DNA from: a virus
Strand: one strand, 5' to 3'
IMG/VR virus record: IMGVR_UViG_3300045738_000994
Coordinates: 1-49,963 of that record
Length of the DNA: 49,963 nt
Below the pieces are notes generated by a model, which worked only from the letters and a program-made list of their open reading frames with translations, did not search any database and was not told the DNA's origin. Position numbers and translations under genes: made by a program. Below, in pieces: positions 8,835 to 17,107 of the stretch. Within the stretch, counting starts at the first letter, position 1. Each line of letters starts with the position of its first letter.

Positions 8835-10068
8835 ATCATTTTGTCCATTACCATGGAATCACTTAGCCACACACCCTGACGGACAGGTTAGTTTATGTTG
8901 TGAGGCAGAAACTATTGATGGTGTTTCTAACGCACACTTTACAGTCTCACGGACTAGAGTATTTAATACATTGTTGTCTACCAAATATGATTTTAATAAA
9001 ATAACTAACAGCGAAAGTTTTAATAAGGTTAGATTACAAATGCTTAATGGAGAGTATCCAACACAATGTAAAAAATGCTGGGACTCTGAATCTGCTGGAA
9101 ACCCTAGTAAAAGAACAGTTGAATCTGAAAGGTTAAATTTTACTGAAGAAGATGCTATAAAAATAACCAATATAGATGGTAGTTTAAAAGAAGTTAATTA
9201 TGAATTTATAGAACTACGTTTAGGCAACCATTGTAACTTAGCATGTAGAACCTGTAATCCTATTTCAAGTTCACGTTGGAAAAAAGAGTGGAAACTTTTA
9301 GATTTAGAGAAGAGTTATTTAGAGGTTCCACAAACTAATATGAATTGGCCAAAAGATCAAAACTTTTGGGATAAACTATTACCACATATAAACGAATTAA
9401 GATATGTTTATGTAAACGGTGGAGAGCCGTTACTTATAGACAAACACCTTGGGTTTTTAGAAGAGCTCGTTAAAAAAGATGTAGCAAAAAATGTTACCCT
9501 AGTATATTCTACTAATACAACAGTTTCAGGACAGGACTACGAAGATGCTTGGAAGGAATTTAAAGAAGTACAGTTAATGTGGTCTATAGATGACATACAA
9601 AGGCGAAATGAATATATGAGGTATCCAGCAAAGTGGGATCAAACATTAGAAACAATTGATTGGTTTAAAGGTTTAGAAAGTAGACATGAGAATATATTTT
9701 GTTCTATACTACAAACAATTTCTATATTAAACATTTATTATTTAAAAGAGTTTCACGAATATTTTAAAGAGATTGTTCCTTATGTTTCACCTAACTATGT
9801 TACGGAACCTAATTACTATGACCCTGCTATTCTTCCAATAAATATTAAGGAAAGAATACTTGAAAAAAGTGAAGGTGAAGTATTTTATGATAGTATAAAA
9901 AATTATTTAACTATTGAACGCCCTGATACTATAATGACCGGACCGGCAGAAAATCTTCTATATAGATTCTTTGACATTACAAACAGGCAAGACATTATAC
10001 GAAAAGAAAAATTTAAAGATGTCTTTCCAGAATTTTATGAGATAATAAAAGACTATGACAAAAAATAA
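8824..10068 (+). CDS. Radical SAM protein with N-terminal twitch-type cysteine region (5 of 6)
   Basis: Radical SAM protein of 414 aa: FCPLPWNHLATHPDG with C7, paired C25/C26, C82/C85 in QCKKCW, catalytic C137/C141/C144 (CNLACRTC) and NGGEP. Start at 8824 is supported by a good AGGAG about 8 nt upstream; an upstream in-frame ATG at 8800 lacks this. The sequence SSSRWKKEW after the cluster motif is the subfamily hallmark shared with members 3, 4 and 6. Overlaps the next gene by 14 nt. The overlapping layout fits stoichiometric expression with the other five members. Confidence 0.85.
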   Translation: MPSKSFCPLPWNHLATHPDGQVSLCCEAETIDGVSNAHFTVSRTRVFNTLLSTKYDFNKITNSESFNKVRLQMLNGEYPTQCKKCWDSESAGNPSKRTVESERLNFTEEDAIKITNIDGSLKEVNYEFIELRLGNHCNLACRTCNPISSSRWKKEWKLLDLEKSYLEVPQTNMNWPKDQNFWDKLLPHINELRYVYVNGGEPLLIDKHLGFLEELVKKDVAKNVTLVYSTNTTVSGQDYEDAWKEFKEVQLMWSIDDIQRRNEYMRYPAKWDQTLETIDWFKGLESRHENIFCSILQTISILNIYYLKEFHEYFKEIVPYVSPNYVTEPNYYDPAILPINIKERILEKSEGEVFYDSIKNYLTIERPDTIMTGPAENLLYRFFDITNRQDIIRKEKFKDVFPEFYEIIKDYDKK

Positions 10069-11320
10069 AGACACTAAATGTGTATTACCTTTAATACATT
10101 TACATACATGGCCTAATAAGGATGTATATGCTTGCTGTCTTGGCAACATAGATCATCAAGTAGGAACATTAAAAACAAATACTCTAAAAGAGATTTGGAA
10201 TGAAGAACCCATGCGCAAAATTAGAAGGACCATGTTAGCAGGGGAAAGACCTCCTGAATGTATTAATTGTTTTAAAGAAGAAGACACCGGCAACGAGTCT
10301 TTTAGAATAACTTCTGCGAGAGACTTTGCCCCTCATATGAAAAAATGGGATGATGTAAAAGAAGATGGTACATTAGATGAAATGGATTTAGCATATTGGG
10401 ACTTTCGTTTTTCTAATGTATGTAATTTCTCATGTCGTAGCTGCGGCCCACAATTAAGCACAGGTTGGTATGGAGACACCAAAAAGATATGGGGTGGTTT
10501 ACCACCTGATCTTCCTGAGAAAGGCAGAGTGTTTGAATTGTGGGAACAAATAGAGCCTTATTTTCCCATAGTAGAAAAAATATATTTTGCTGGCGGTGAA
10601 CCTTTAATGATGGAAGAACATTACAGGATTATTAATAGACTTATAGAAATGGGAAGGACAGATGTACATTTAATATACAACTCAAATTTAAGTCAGTTCT
10701 TTTACAAAAAACAAAACATATTAGATTCCTGGAACAAGTTTGATCGAGTAACAATGGCAGCAAGTTTAGATGGTTATGGACCACGTGGAGAGTTTGTTCG
10801 TACAGGTTTGAGTTGGGAGAAGTGGCTTAATAACAGATTAGAAATGAAAGAAAGAACTCCTAAGGTAGAGTTTAATATTAATTCTACAGTTAGCATACAA
10901 AACGTTATGCACCAACCAGACTTTTTTAATGAATTAATGAGACAAGGGGTAATAGATCACCCACATTGTTTCCATGTAAACTTGGTTCATTTTCCTTATT
11001 GGTTAAATGTTGGAATTTTACATCCAAGCAAAAAACAATTAATAGACAAACTATGGACAGACTGGGAATCAGATATACTAACAAAATATAAACCTGCCTG
11101 GAGATCAGAGACTTTAGTAAGACATATTAGAGGATTTATAGATTTTATGTGGTCAGGAGAATTTAACCCTGAGATGATCAAGAAGTTTATTGAAGAAATG
11201 GAACGTATTGATGCAGTGAGAGACGAAACTTGGCAAGAATCAATTCCTGAAATGGCAGACTTAGATCCTGACTGGAGAATAAAACGGATTAGAAAGCAAG
11301 ACCCGTTTATATATGGGTAA
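10055..11320 (+). CDS. Radical SAM protein with N-terminal twitch-type cysteine region (6 of 6)
   Basis: Radical SAM protein of 421 aa, last of the array. C9 (KCVLPLIHLHTWP), paired C27/C28, C69/C72 (CINCF) and catalytic C123/C127/C130 (CNFSCRSC), followed by GPQLSTGW and the GGE motif AGGEP. It ends in a TAATG junction with the following oxygenase. Member 6 and member 4 share an RTG-x-x-W-x-x-W motif near residue 260, suggesting they are closest relatives within the array. Reaction and substrate are unknown. Confidence 0.85.
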   Translation: MTKNKDTKCVLPLIHLHTWPNKDVYACCLGNIDHQVGTLKTNTLKEIWNEEPMRKIRRTMLAGERPPECINCFKEEDTGNESFRITSARDFAPHMKKWDDVKEDGTLDEMDLAYWDFRFSNVCNFSCRSCGPQLSTGWYGDTKKIWGGLPPDLPEKGRVFELWEQIEPYFPIVEKIYFAGGEPLMMEEHYRIINRLIEMGRTDVHLIYNSNLSQFFYKKQNILDSWNKFDRVTMAASLDGYGPRGEFVRTGLSWEKWLNNRLEMKERTPKVEFNINSTVSIQNVMHQPDFFNELMRQGVIDHPHCFHVNLVHFPYWLNVGILHPSKKQLIDKLWTDWESDILTKYKPAWRSETLVRHIRGFIDFMWSGEFNPEMIKKFIEEMERIDAVRDETWQESIPEMADLDPDWRIKRIRKQDPFIYG

Positions 11321-11907
11321 TGGAATACAACCAGATACATACAGATTACCCTATATGGGATATAAAAGATTTTATATTACCTGATATTAATTGGAAAGAA
11401 AGTGAAGTCTTTGACCAACTCATAAGGAGTAATGAATATGGAGAATTTAACTCTCCAAAAGGATTAAGGAAAAATTTAATTCATACAAATAATGATGACT
11501 ATCAAAATTTTTTAGATGCATGGAATGGCTATACAGTTCAATTAGAACAGATGCTTATAACTACAGATTTACTAATAGTAGATCAAATGTGGAAAGGACA
11601 TATAAAGAGATTGCACTGGCCCCAACACGACAAAAATACAGACTATCTATTAGACCTACCTAATTTTAAAATGGGTGAACACTTAGATAATAGATATGTT
11701 TTAGGAGTTTTAATTATAAACATACAAGACAATCCAGAAGGATCTGGAACACATATTAAAGAGCTTGATCATGCAGGAACTACTGAGAAAGGAACAGGGT
11801 TGCTTATATTAAACAATTATAATACATACCATAGCGTAATGCAGCCAGGCCCTGGAGATAGGAAAATAGGATATCAAACTTTAACAATAGATCATTTATA
11901 TGATTAG
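11320..11907 (+). CDS. 2OG-Fe(II) oxygenase-like protein
   Basis: A 195-aa protein whose C-terminal half has the double-stranded beta-helix pattern: MGEHLDNR (HxD iron ligands at about residue 120), strand VLGVLIINIQD, GSGTHI, then GTGLLILNNYNTYHSV containing the distal histidine, and DRKIGYQTLTI with an arginine for 2OG. The N-terminal half is not recognised. Placed between the last radical-SAM gene and a glycosyltransferase-like gene, with overlaps on both sides, so it likely works on the same product. Hydroxylation is the default prediction. Confidence 0.68.
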   Translation: MEYNQIHTDYPIWDIKDFILPDINWKESEVFDQLIRSNEYGEFNSPKGLRKNLIHTNNDDYQNFLDAWNGYTVQLEQMLITTDLLIVDQMWKGHIKRLHWPQHDKNTDYLLDLPNFKMGEHLDNRYVLGVLIINIQDNPEGSGTHIKELDHAGTTEKGTGLLILNNYNTYHSVMQPGPGDRKIGYQTLTIDHLYD

Positions 11908-14566
11908 ATATTATACAATAGGTTTTGACAAAGGCGATCAAGCTATAGGAAAAACAGAAAAAAAGATAGTCAATTTGTTATTAGATAAACTGCCGGCTCA
12001 TATTTGTTTAATCAATTCGACTTGGTTGGGTGATGATTTAAAAGGATTAAAAGAGTTTATTACTCAAACAACATGTACTGAAGCAGCGGTTTACTCAGGA
12101 CCTGACTGGGAAAATACTTCTGAACCTGGAAAACGAACAAACACACATAGATTATTAGAAGATAAGTTTGAAAAAGTACACCACATAGGCAATACAAATA
12201 AAGGATATTATTTTAGTTTTTGGTTAGAGTTTATAAAAGATAATTGGAAATATTTTAATAAAGACAAATACAAATCAGAACCTAAGCTAGTGCGCTCATC
12301 AACAGTAGGTAAAAATGGCAAACATTTTTTATGCTACAACAGAAAACCACATGATCATAGAGTTGGTTTTATGAATAAACTTATGATCGGTTCTGATCAC
12401 AGACAAGGGTTATCAAATTTTGGAATTGTTTCTGCTACAATAGAAGACCCACGTTATACTTTTTGTACTCCTATAATATTAGATGAAAGTCATGATTCAA
12501 AGACTTTTGAAATAATTAACGAATGGGAAGGACAAAATGAAAATGATATTATTTCATTAGGAGACGCAGGACATTGGGAAAGACACTTTCTTACAGTAGT
12601 TACAGAAACAACAATTCATACAGATGTATTGCTTAGTGAAAAAACTTTTAAACCTATTATAGGCTTACGGCCGTTTTTAATTTTAGGAGATGCAAACCTT
12701 TATCCTAAATTAAAAGAAATGGGCTTTGACATTTTTGAAGATATGTTCCCAGACATTTTAATAAGTTTATCACATCCAGATTATGAAAAACGCATCAATT
12801 ATATAATTGATCAATTACAGCGCTTATCAGCTTTTTCTTTAGAAGAGTTAGATGTGAAATATAAAGAACTACTTCCGCGGTTGGTGGCTAACAGAGCACG
12901 TTTAGAAGAAGTAATAAATGAAAATTCTAACAGAATAGAAAACATAGATGAGGTATTTAGATCTAATGAACAGAACTCTATACAAGTACCGTGGGATTAT
13001 TATTTCGAGTTAGAGACGTTTGCAAAAGACTATCCACCACAACAAAAAAGGGATCATTGGAAAACAGGACAATGGAATATAGGTATGCCTGCCAACAATC
13101 AAAAGACAACAATCTCTGTTGATCCTCCTTTTGTTGTTGATAGATCTTTTCATAATCCTAATGATATTTTTTATTTGTGGTTTGACAAACTAACCAATCC
13201 GTTGCAAGGAAATATGTATCAAGCTGGTAACAACCATACGGTGGGAGAGGCAGCAAACATGCAATGGTGGTATGAGTTTGCAGAATTAAATTATAAGATA
13301 ATGGATATAGAAAAATTTAATGAAAATGTACATGGCAAAAATCACCCTTTACACAATTACTATTTTATTGAAATAGCTTCTTTAGATAGTTTAGCATCTC
13401 TTATAGGTGAACTTCCAGACATAATAAAAAAGTTATTAAGAAAAAGAATGATACAATTAGTTTTTGTGTTTCCTCACGAAGGATTTCATTTAGACGCTCA
13501 TTGGTGGATGGAGAAATTAAATGCAGCGGTTGTTCAAAATAATCTAAATGGAATTTATTCTTATTTTATCTTTGGTGATATAAACTTTTCTAGAAACTAT
13601 GCTCAATGGGTTAGTAGCAATCCTATGGGACAGAAAGGTATGTTTACCAAAGCAATTGGTTATGACTATTTTCAATTTTTATATCGTCAACAATATGTAT
13701 TAAGAACAGATCCATTAGAAGTGGGATTATTTACAATGGAGAATGCAGTTGCTTTTATTGCTGATGGTAATACTTATGAACGAGAAACACTACATACGGT
13801 TCCAACTGCTGAAGACAAAACACACGATTTATTAAATTTTAATGGTTTACCAAGGCCACATAGAGTGGCGATTGTATCAGAATTACACCGATTAGGTTTT
13901 GATGAAACTTCTTATATAAGCTTCTTGTTACGATACTATGGTGATGTAGAAGGAGAAAGAGAATATAGAGCAGAGTGGAAAAAAAATCTTTTAGAAGTAG
14001 CCGAACCTTTACTTAAAACAAAAACACAAACAGATCATTTGTTGGAATTTTTTAAAGAACCGAAACATATTGAATTAGACGTTACAACAGATCAACTCAA
14101 ACAAGATGATAGATATTATGATAAAAATCTTTATAAGAGTTCTTATTTTTCTTTAGTTAATGAAACTATTTTTACAGAGCCGCTAAACAAAAACCAATGG
14201 GACACTCAACTCTTTATTACAGAAAAAACCTATAAGCCCTTAATGAATTACCATCCATTTATTGTTGTGAGCCTACCATATACACTTCGTTATTTAAGGC
14301 AACAAGGATTTCAAACCTTTCCAGAAATGTTTAATGAGTATTATGACCTTGTTAAAGATCCTGTAGAAAGATTTGATTATATAGTCAAAGAATTAGAAAA
14401 ATGGAAGAGCTATTCAACAGATGAAAAGAATCGTAGGTATAATGCAATAAGACCTAAGCTTGCATTTAACAAATGGCACTTCCTACATAACAATAAACTC
14501 CAACAACTTAAAACCAGGAAGAAGGATATGTTATTATCTTTACATCCATATAAGAACAATGATTAG
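11900..14566 (+). CDS. Double glycosyltransferase-like protein (two tandem similar domains)
   Basis: An 888-aa protein with two related halves. The first contains FLTVVTETTIH followed by LLSEKTFKPIIGLRPFLILG near residues 230-270. The second contains YFSLVNETIF followed by FITEKTYKPLMNYHPFIVV near residues 750-800. Each is followed by a similar helix with R/K-x-GF-x-x-F-x-x-MF and a basic helix. The E-T...EK-T/F-KP-x-x-x-xPF pattern resembles the nucleotide-sugar binding end of GT10-like and other GT-B glycosyltransferases that occur often in phages, so sugar transfer is the best guess. The repeat is seen; the activity is inferred. Overlaps neighbours by 8 nt at both ends. Confidence 0.6.
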   Translation: MIRYYTIGFDKGDQAIGKTEKKIVNLLLDKLPAHICLINSTWLGDDLKGLKEFITQTTCTEAAVYSGPDWENTSEPGKRTNTHRLLEDKFEKVHHIGNTNKGYYFSFWLEFIKDNWKYFNKDKYKSEPKLVRSSTVGKNGKHFLCYNRKPHDHRVGFMNKLMIGSDHRQGLSNFGIVSATIEDPRYTFCTPIILDESHDSKTFEIINEWEGQNENDIISLGDAGHWERHFLTVVTETTIHTDVLLSEKTFKPIIGLRPFLILGDANLYPKLKEMGFDIFEDMFPDILISLSHPDYEKRINYIIDQLQRLSAFSLEELDVKYKELLPRLVANRARLEEVINENSNRIENIDEVFRSNEQNSIQVPWDYYFELETFAKDYPPQQKRDHWKTGQWNIGMPANNQKTTISVDPPFVVDRSFHNPNDIFYLWFDKLTNPLQGNMYQAGNNHTVGEAANMQWWYEFAELNYKIMDIEKFNENVHGKNHPLHNYYFIEIASLDSLASLIGELPDIIKKLLRKRMIQLVFVFPHEGFHLDAHWWMEKLNAAVVQNNLNGIYSYFIFGDINFSRNYAQWVSSNPMGQKGMFTKAIGYDYFQFLYRQQYVLRTDPLEVGLFTMENAVAFIADGNTYERETLHTVPTAEDKTHDLLNFNGLPRPHRVAIVSELHRLGFDETSYISFLLRYYGDVEGEREYRAEWKKNLLEVAEPLLKTKTQTDHLLEFFKEPKHIELDVTTDQLKQDDRYYDKNLYKSSYFSLVNETIFTEPLNKNQWDTQLFITEKTYKPLMNYHPFIVVSLPYTLRYLRQQGFQTFPEMFNEYYDLVKDPVERFDYIVKELEKWKSYSTDEKNRRYNAIRPKLAFNKWHFLHNNKLQQLKTRKKDMLLSLHPYKNND

Positions 14567-15977
14567 GTGGGGAGTATCAGCAGGACATCATGACGCAGCC
14601 ATATCTGTGCTTGAAGATAACGAAATTTTATTCGCAGGCCATGCTGAACGTTATAGTGGTATAAAAAATGATAAAAATTTAAATAGAGCTCTTGTACAAG
14701 ATGCTGCACAACATGGAATGCCTGAAGAATTGTATTGGCACGAAAGCCCGTTTTGGAAAAATACAAGACGTTTATATAGTGGACAAAAATGGCAAAAGAA
14801 CAACATTAAGGAATTATTTAGAAGTTATGGTTTAGATGGAAAAATAAAATACACCACACATCACAAATCACATGCAGCAGCAGGTATGTTTACAAGTCCT
14901 TATCGTAATGCAATGGTTATTGTGATAGATGCTATAGGAGAGTGGACAACTTCAAGTATATGGAGTGGAGCTTTAGGAAAGTTTTGGAGCACACGTTTTC
15001 CTACTTCATTGGGCATGTTTTATTCTGCTATTACAGATAGATGTGAATTAAAAGCAAATGAGGACGAGTATATTTTAATGGGTATGGCTGCATATGGAGA
15101 TCCAGATAGATATTATGATGATATGAAACTATTGTTACAACAAAATTTATATCATGGTTGCAGATCATGGCAACAACATCAAGATGATCCACACAATACA
15201 TTATATTTTGATTTTGCAGCAACAGCACAAAAAATATACGAAGAAGAGTTTAGAAAAATATTAGAGATCTCCAAGAAGTATGACTACAGCAACAACTTAG
15301 TTCTTCAGGGAGGCTGTGCATTAAATTGTGTAGCAAATAATATAGCTTTAGAATATTATGATAATGTATGGATAATGCCTAACCCAGGAGATGCAGGGAC
15401 ATCATTGGGAGCAGTATTAGCTCACACACAAATTCACGTAGAGTTTACACCTTATTTAGGATACAATATTCCTGGTCCATATCCAGGACATCAATTACTA
15501 GACGAACTACTTAAAGGAAACATGGTAGGGGTAGCTAACGGGAGAGCAGAATTTGGACCTAGGGCATTAGGTAATAGAAGTTTGTTTGCAGATCCACGTG
15601 GTCCTGATATAAAAGACAGAGTAAATAAAATTAAAAGGAGACAGGAATTTAGACCTTTTGCACCGGTTATAATGGAAGAGTATGCAGCCAGCTATTTTGA
15701 AATGCCATGTAAAGAAGCTCCCTTTATGCAATACACAGCTAAGTGTAGAGAGCCTAAGAAATATCCAGCGATAGTTCATGTTGACGGCACTTCAAGAGTT
15801 CAAACAGTTACAAGAAAACAACACCCAGGACTCTATCAGTTATTAGTAGTGTTCAAAGATCAAACAGGATGTCCTATGTTACTTAATACAAGTCTTAATA
15901 TCAAGGGCAAACCAATCGTTAATACCCGCAAGGACGGTGAAATGTTTTCACAAAAATACGGGATCAAGGTATTTTGA
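14559..15977 (+). CDS. NodU/CmcH-type carbamoyltransferase
   Basis: Carbamoyltransferase of the NodU/TobZ/CmcH family, which uses carbamoyl phosphate and ATP to carbamoylate a hydroxyl group. Visible motifs are HHKSHAAAGMF (the metal and nucleotide site shared with Kae1-like proteins), GMAAYGDP, LQGGCALNCVAN, GRAEFGPRALGNRSL at the start of the C-terminal domain and LNTSLNIKGKPIV near the end. The 472-aa length is somewhat below the family's usual 550-600. Start chosen at 14559, 8 nt inside the upstream gene; an earlier ATG at 14460 would lie far inside it. The acceptor could be a glycan made by the operon or a hydroxymethylated nucleotide: phage members that act on 5-hydroxymethylcytosine are known. 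Confidence 0.9.
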   Translation: MIRWGVSAGHHDAAISVLEDNEILFAGHAERYSGIKNDKNLNRALVQDAAQHGMPEELYWHESPFWKNTRRLYSGQKWQKNNIKELFRSYGLDGKIKYTTHHKSHAAAGMFTSPYRNAMVIVIDAIGEWTTSSIWSGALGKFWSTRFPTSLGMFYSAITDRCELKANEDEYILMGMAAYGDPDRYYDDMKLLLQQNLYHGCRSWQQHQDDPHNTLYFDFAATAQKIYEEEFRKILEISKKYDYSNNLVLQGGCALNCVANNIALEYYDNVWIMPNPGDAGTSLGAVLAHTQIHVEFTPYLGYNIPGPYPGHQLLDELLKGNMVGVANGRAEFGPRALGNRSLFADPRGPDIKDRVNKIKRRQEFRPFAPVIMEEYAASYFEMPCKEAPFMQYTAKCREPKKYPAIVHVDGTSRVQTVTRKQHPGLYQLLVVFKDQTGCPMLLNTSLNIKGKPIVNTRKDGEMFSQKYGIKVF

Positions 15978-15979
15978 TC

Positions 15980-15987
15980 TATAAATA
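15980..15987 (+). promoter_or_regulatory. T4-type late promoter TATAAATA
   Basis: Perfect TATAAATA. With the T4 spacing (motif at -13 to -6) the start of transcription is 15993, which is the A of the next ATG. No Shine-Dalgarno is present, so a leaderless mRNA is predicted. Confidence 0.75.
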
Positions 15988-15992
15988 GAAGT

Positions 15993-16295
15993 ATGGACAC
16001 ACAGAAAGCAAACGTAATTCCATTTAAAAAGAAACAACCGACGCCAAAGATAAAGACAGGCTATCGGATGGCATTCTATACTGAAGAGGAAATAGATATT
16101 GCTTTACTCTGTTTGAATACTTGGGGTTTTAAGGAGTTAAGATACACAAGACCGGTTTTAAAAAAACTTGATCCATTATACATCAAGGAATGCCTAATAC
16201 ACGGTTATAATTCTGAACTCTTCTCAACTCAAAGTAAAAAGACTATCTTCAAGATTATAGATAGTGTTGAAGAAATCGCAATAGCGATACAATAA
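15993..16295 (+). CDS. Hypothetical protein, 100 aa
   Basis: Not recognised. A basic, proline- and lysine-rich N-terminus (VIPFKKKQPTPKIK) is followed by a compact helical region with several aromatic residues. The ATG at 15993 is exactly at the predicted start site of the late promoter just upstream. An internal ATG at 16068 is an alternative start, but it also lacks a clear ribosome site. It is followed within 10 nt by the next small gene, so the two form a late pair between the accessory operon and the ligase module. Confidence 0.65.
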   Translation: MDTQKANVIPFKKKQPTPKIKTGYRMAFYTEEEIDIALLCLNTWGFKELRYTRPVLKKLDPLYIKECLIHGYNSELFSTQSKKTIFKIIDSVEEIAIAIQ

Positions 16296-16305
16296 AGGAT
16301 ATATA

Positions 16306-16620
16306 ATGCCTACATATACAATCGAGAATACTCTGACAGGAGAAGTATATGACGACTTCATGTCGATTTCAGCCAAAGAGGCATTAATAGAAGCTAACCC
16401 ACATCTTAAACAAATAATTGGCGCGCCAGCGCTAGTAGGAGGAACCGGAGACAGAACCAGACCGCCAGACGGATTTAAACAGGTTTTATCTAAGATAGCA
16501 GAAGCTAACCCAAATTCTGGTTTAGCAGACACATACGGTGGCAAAGATAAGAAGTCGGCTGCGATCCGAGACTCATTGAAAAGAGTTAAAAAGAAGCTAG
16601 GACCTATATACGAAGACTAA
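16306..16620 (+). CDS. Small T4-like marine phage protein with FmdB-like N-terminus
   Basis: A 104-aa protein of a kind common in T4-like marine phages. The N-terminus MPTYTIENTLTGEVYDDFMSI resembles the first strands of FmdB-type zinc ribbons (MPxYxF...), but the zinc cysteines are missing: the protein has no cysteine. The middle carries GAPALVGGTGDRTRPPDGF and the C-terminus is lysine-rich and helical (DSLKRVKKKLG). AAAGGA precedes the ATG. The function is unknown. Its stop codon is immediately merged with the long anti-SD-complementary sequence. Confidence 0.7.
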   Translation: MPTYTIENTLTGEVYDDFMSISAKEALIEANPHLKQIIGAPALVGGTGDRTRPPDGFKQVLSKIAEANPNSGLADTYGGKDKKSAAIRDSLKRVKKKLGPIYED

Positions 16621-16633
16621 AGGAGGTGATCCA
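16619..16633 (+). promoter_or_regulatory. Extended Shine-Dalgarno: 15-nt complement of the 16S rRNA 3' end
   Basis: AAAGGAGGTGATCCA is perfectly complementary to the conserved bacterial 16S 3' tail (UGGAUCACCUCCUUU). It begins inside the TAA of the upstream gene. The only start codons nearby are a TTG at 16639 (a 10-codon ORF) and ATGs at 16651 and 16654 (a few codons), so it does not serve an evident gene. Confidence 0.6.
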
Positions 16634-16718
16634 TCGCCTTGAGCACATATATGATGTTCAAAGATCAATAACTTAGGAGCATGCTTATAAAAGAGTGATC
16701 AAATAACCAAATGAGTGC
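16634..16718. other. Non-coding stretch before early-type promoter
   Basis: No convincing gene. It holds only the 10-codon TTG ORF 16639-16671 just after the extended Shine-Dalgarno and a short GCATGC palindrome near 16679. Possibly a small untranslated RNA or leader region. Confidence 0.4.
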
Positions 16719-16748
16719 TTGACTTATGGTCCCAAATCGTGCTATAAT
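16719..16748 (+). promoter_or_regulatory. Sigma70-type promoter TTGACT-N18-TATAAT
   Basis: TTGACT at 16719-16724 and a consensus TATAAT at 16743-16748, separated by 18 nt. It lies about 30 nt upstream of the gene at 16781 and would drive the ligase/nuclease operon with unmodified host RNA polymerase, as expected for early or middle genes. Confidence 0.75.
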
Positions 16749-16780
16749 GTATATACACAATGAGGAATGAGGACAACATA

Positions 16781-17104
16781 ATGGAACCAGCACTAGCAAA
16801 ACTACTAGATTCAATAGTAGCAGACTATTACAGATGGACCAAAAGGTCATGGGAAGCCAATGGATATGACATGGACGGTTTTGAACATAGAATTAGTAAA
16901 TTCAGACACGGACTTGAAGTAAAAAAAGGTCGTAAATTTATTAAAATCTTAACACACAGAAGTGTTTGGGGCTTTGTAAATTTAACACATGACAAGTTTG
17001 AAAACGGTGACATCCTTAAGGCAGCAGGTTACAATGCTCCGGCTCTTAACTTTGCTAGAGGAAACATTTTTGAAGATTATAGTGTAGCTTGGACAGGAGC
17101 TTAA
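16781..17104 (+). CDS. Hypothetical early protein, 107 aa
   Basis: Not recognised. A small soluble, basic protein with a helical N-terminus (LAKLLDSIVADYYRWTKRSW) and a beta-rich middle (KKGRKFIKILTH, VWGFVNL). Start chosen at 16781 because TGAGGA lies about 8 nt upstream; an ATG at 16760 is the alternative. First gene after the sigma70-type promoter, followed 3 nt later by DNA ligase, so it probably belongs to nucleic-acid metabolism or early takeover. That role is inference from position only. Confidence 0.65.
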   Translation: MEPALAKLLDSIVADYYRWTKRSWEANGYDMDGFEHRISKFRHGLEVKKGRKFIKILTHRSVWGFVNLTHDKFENGDILKAAGYNAPALNFARGNIFEDYSVAWTGA

Positions 17105-17107
17105 AGC

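Noticed and set aside
3028-11320. Classic RiPP cluster with precursor peptide
   Set aside because: All gene junctions overlap and no short Cys/Gly-rich ORF was found between them; a precursor elsewhere cannot be excluded.
16651-16671. ATG start after the extended Shine-Dalgarno as a gene
   Set aside because: Only a few codons long before TAA and about 24 nt from the GGAGG core; not called as a CDS.
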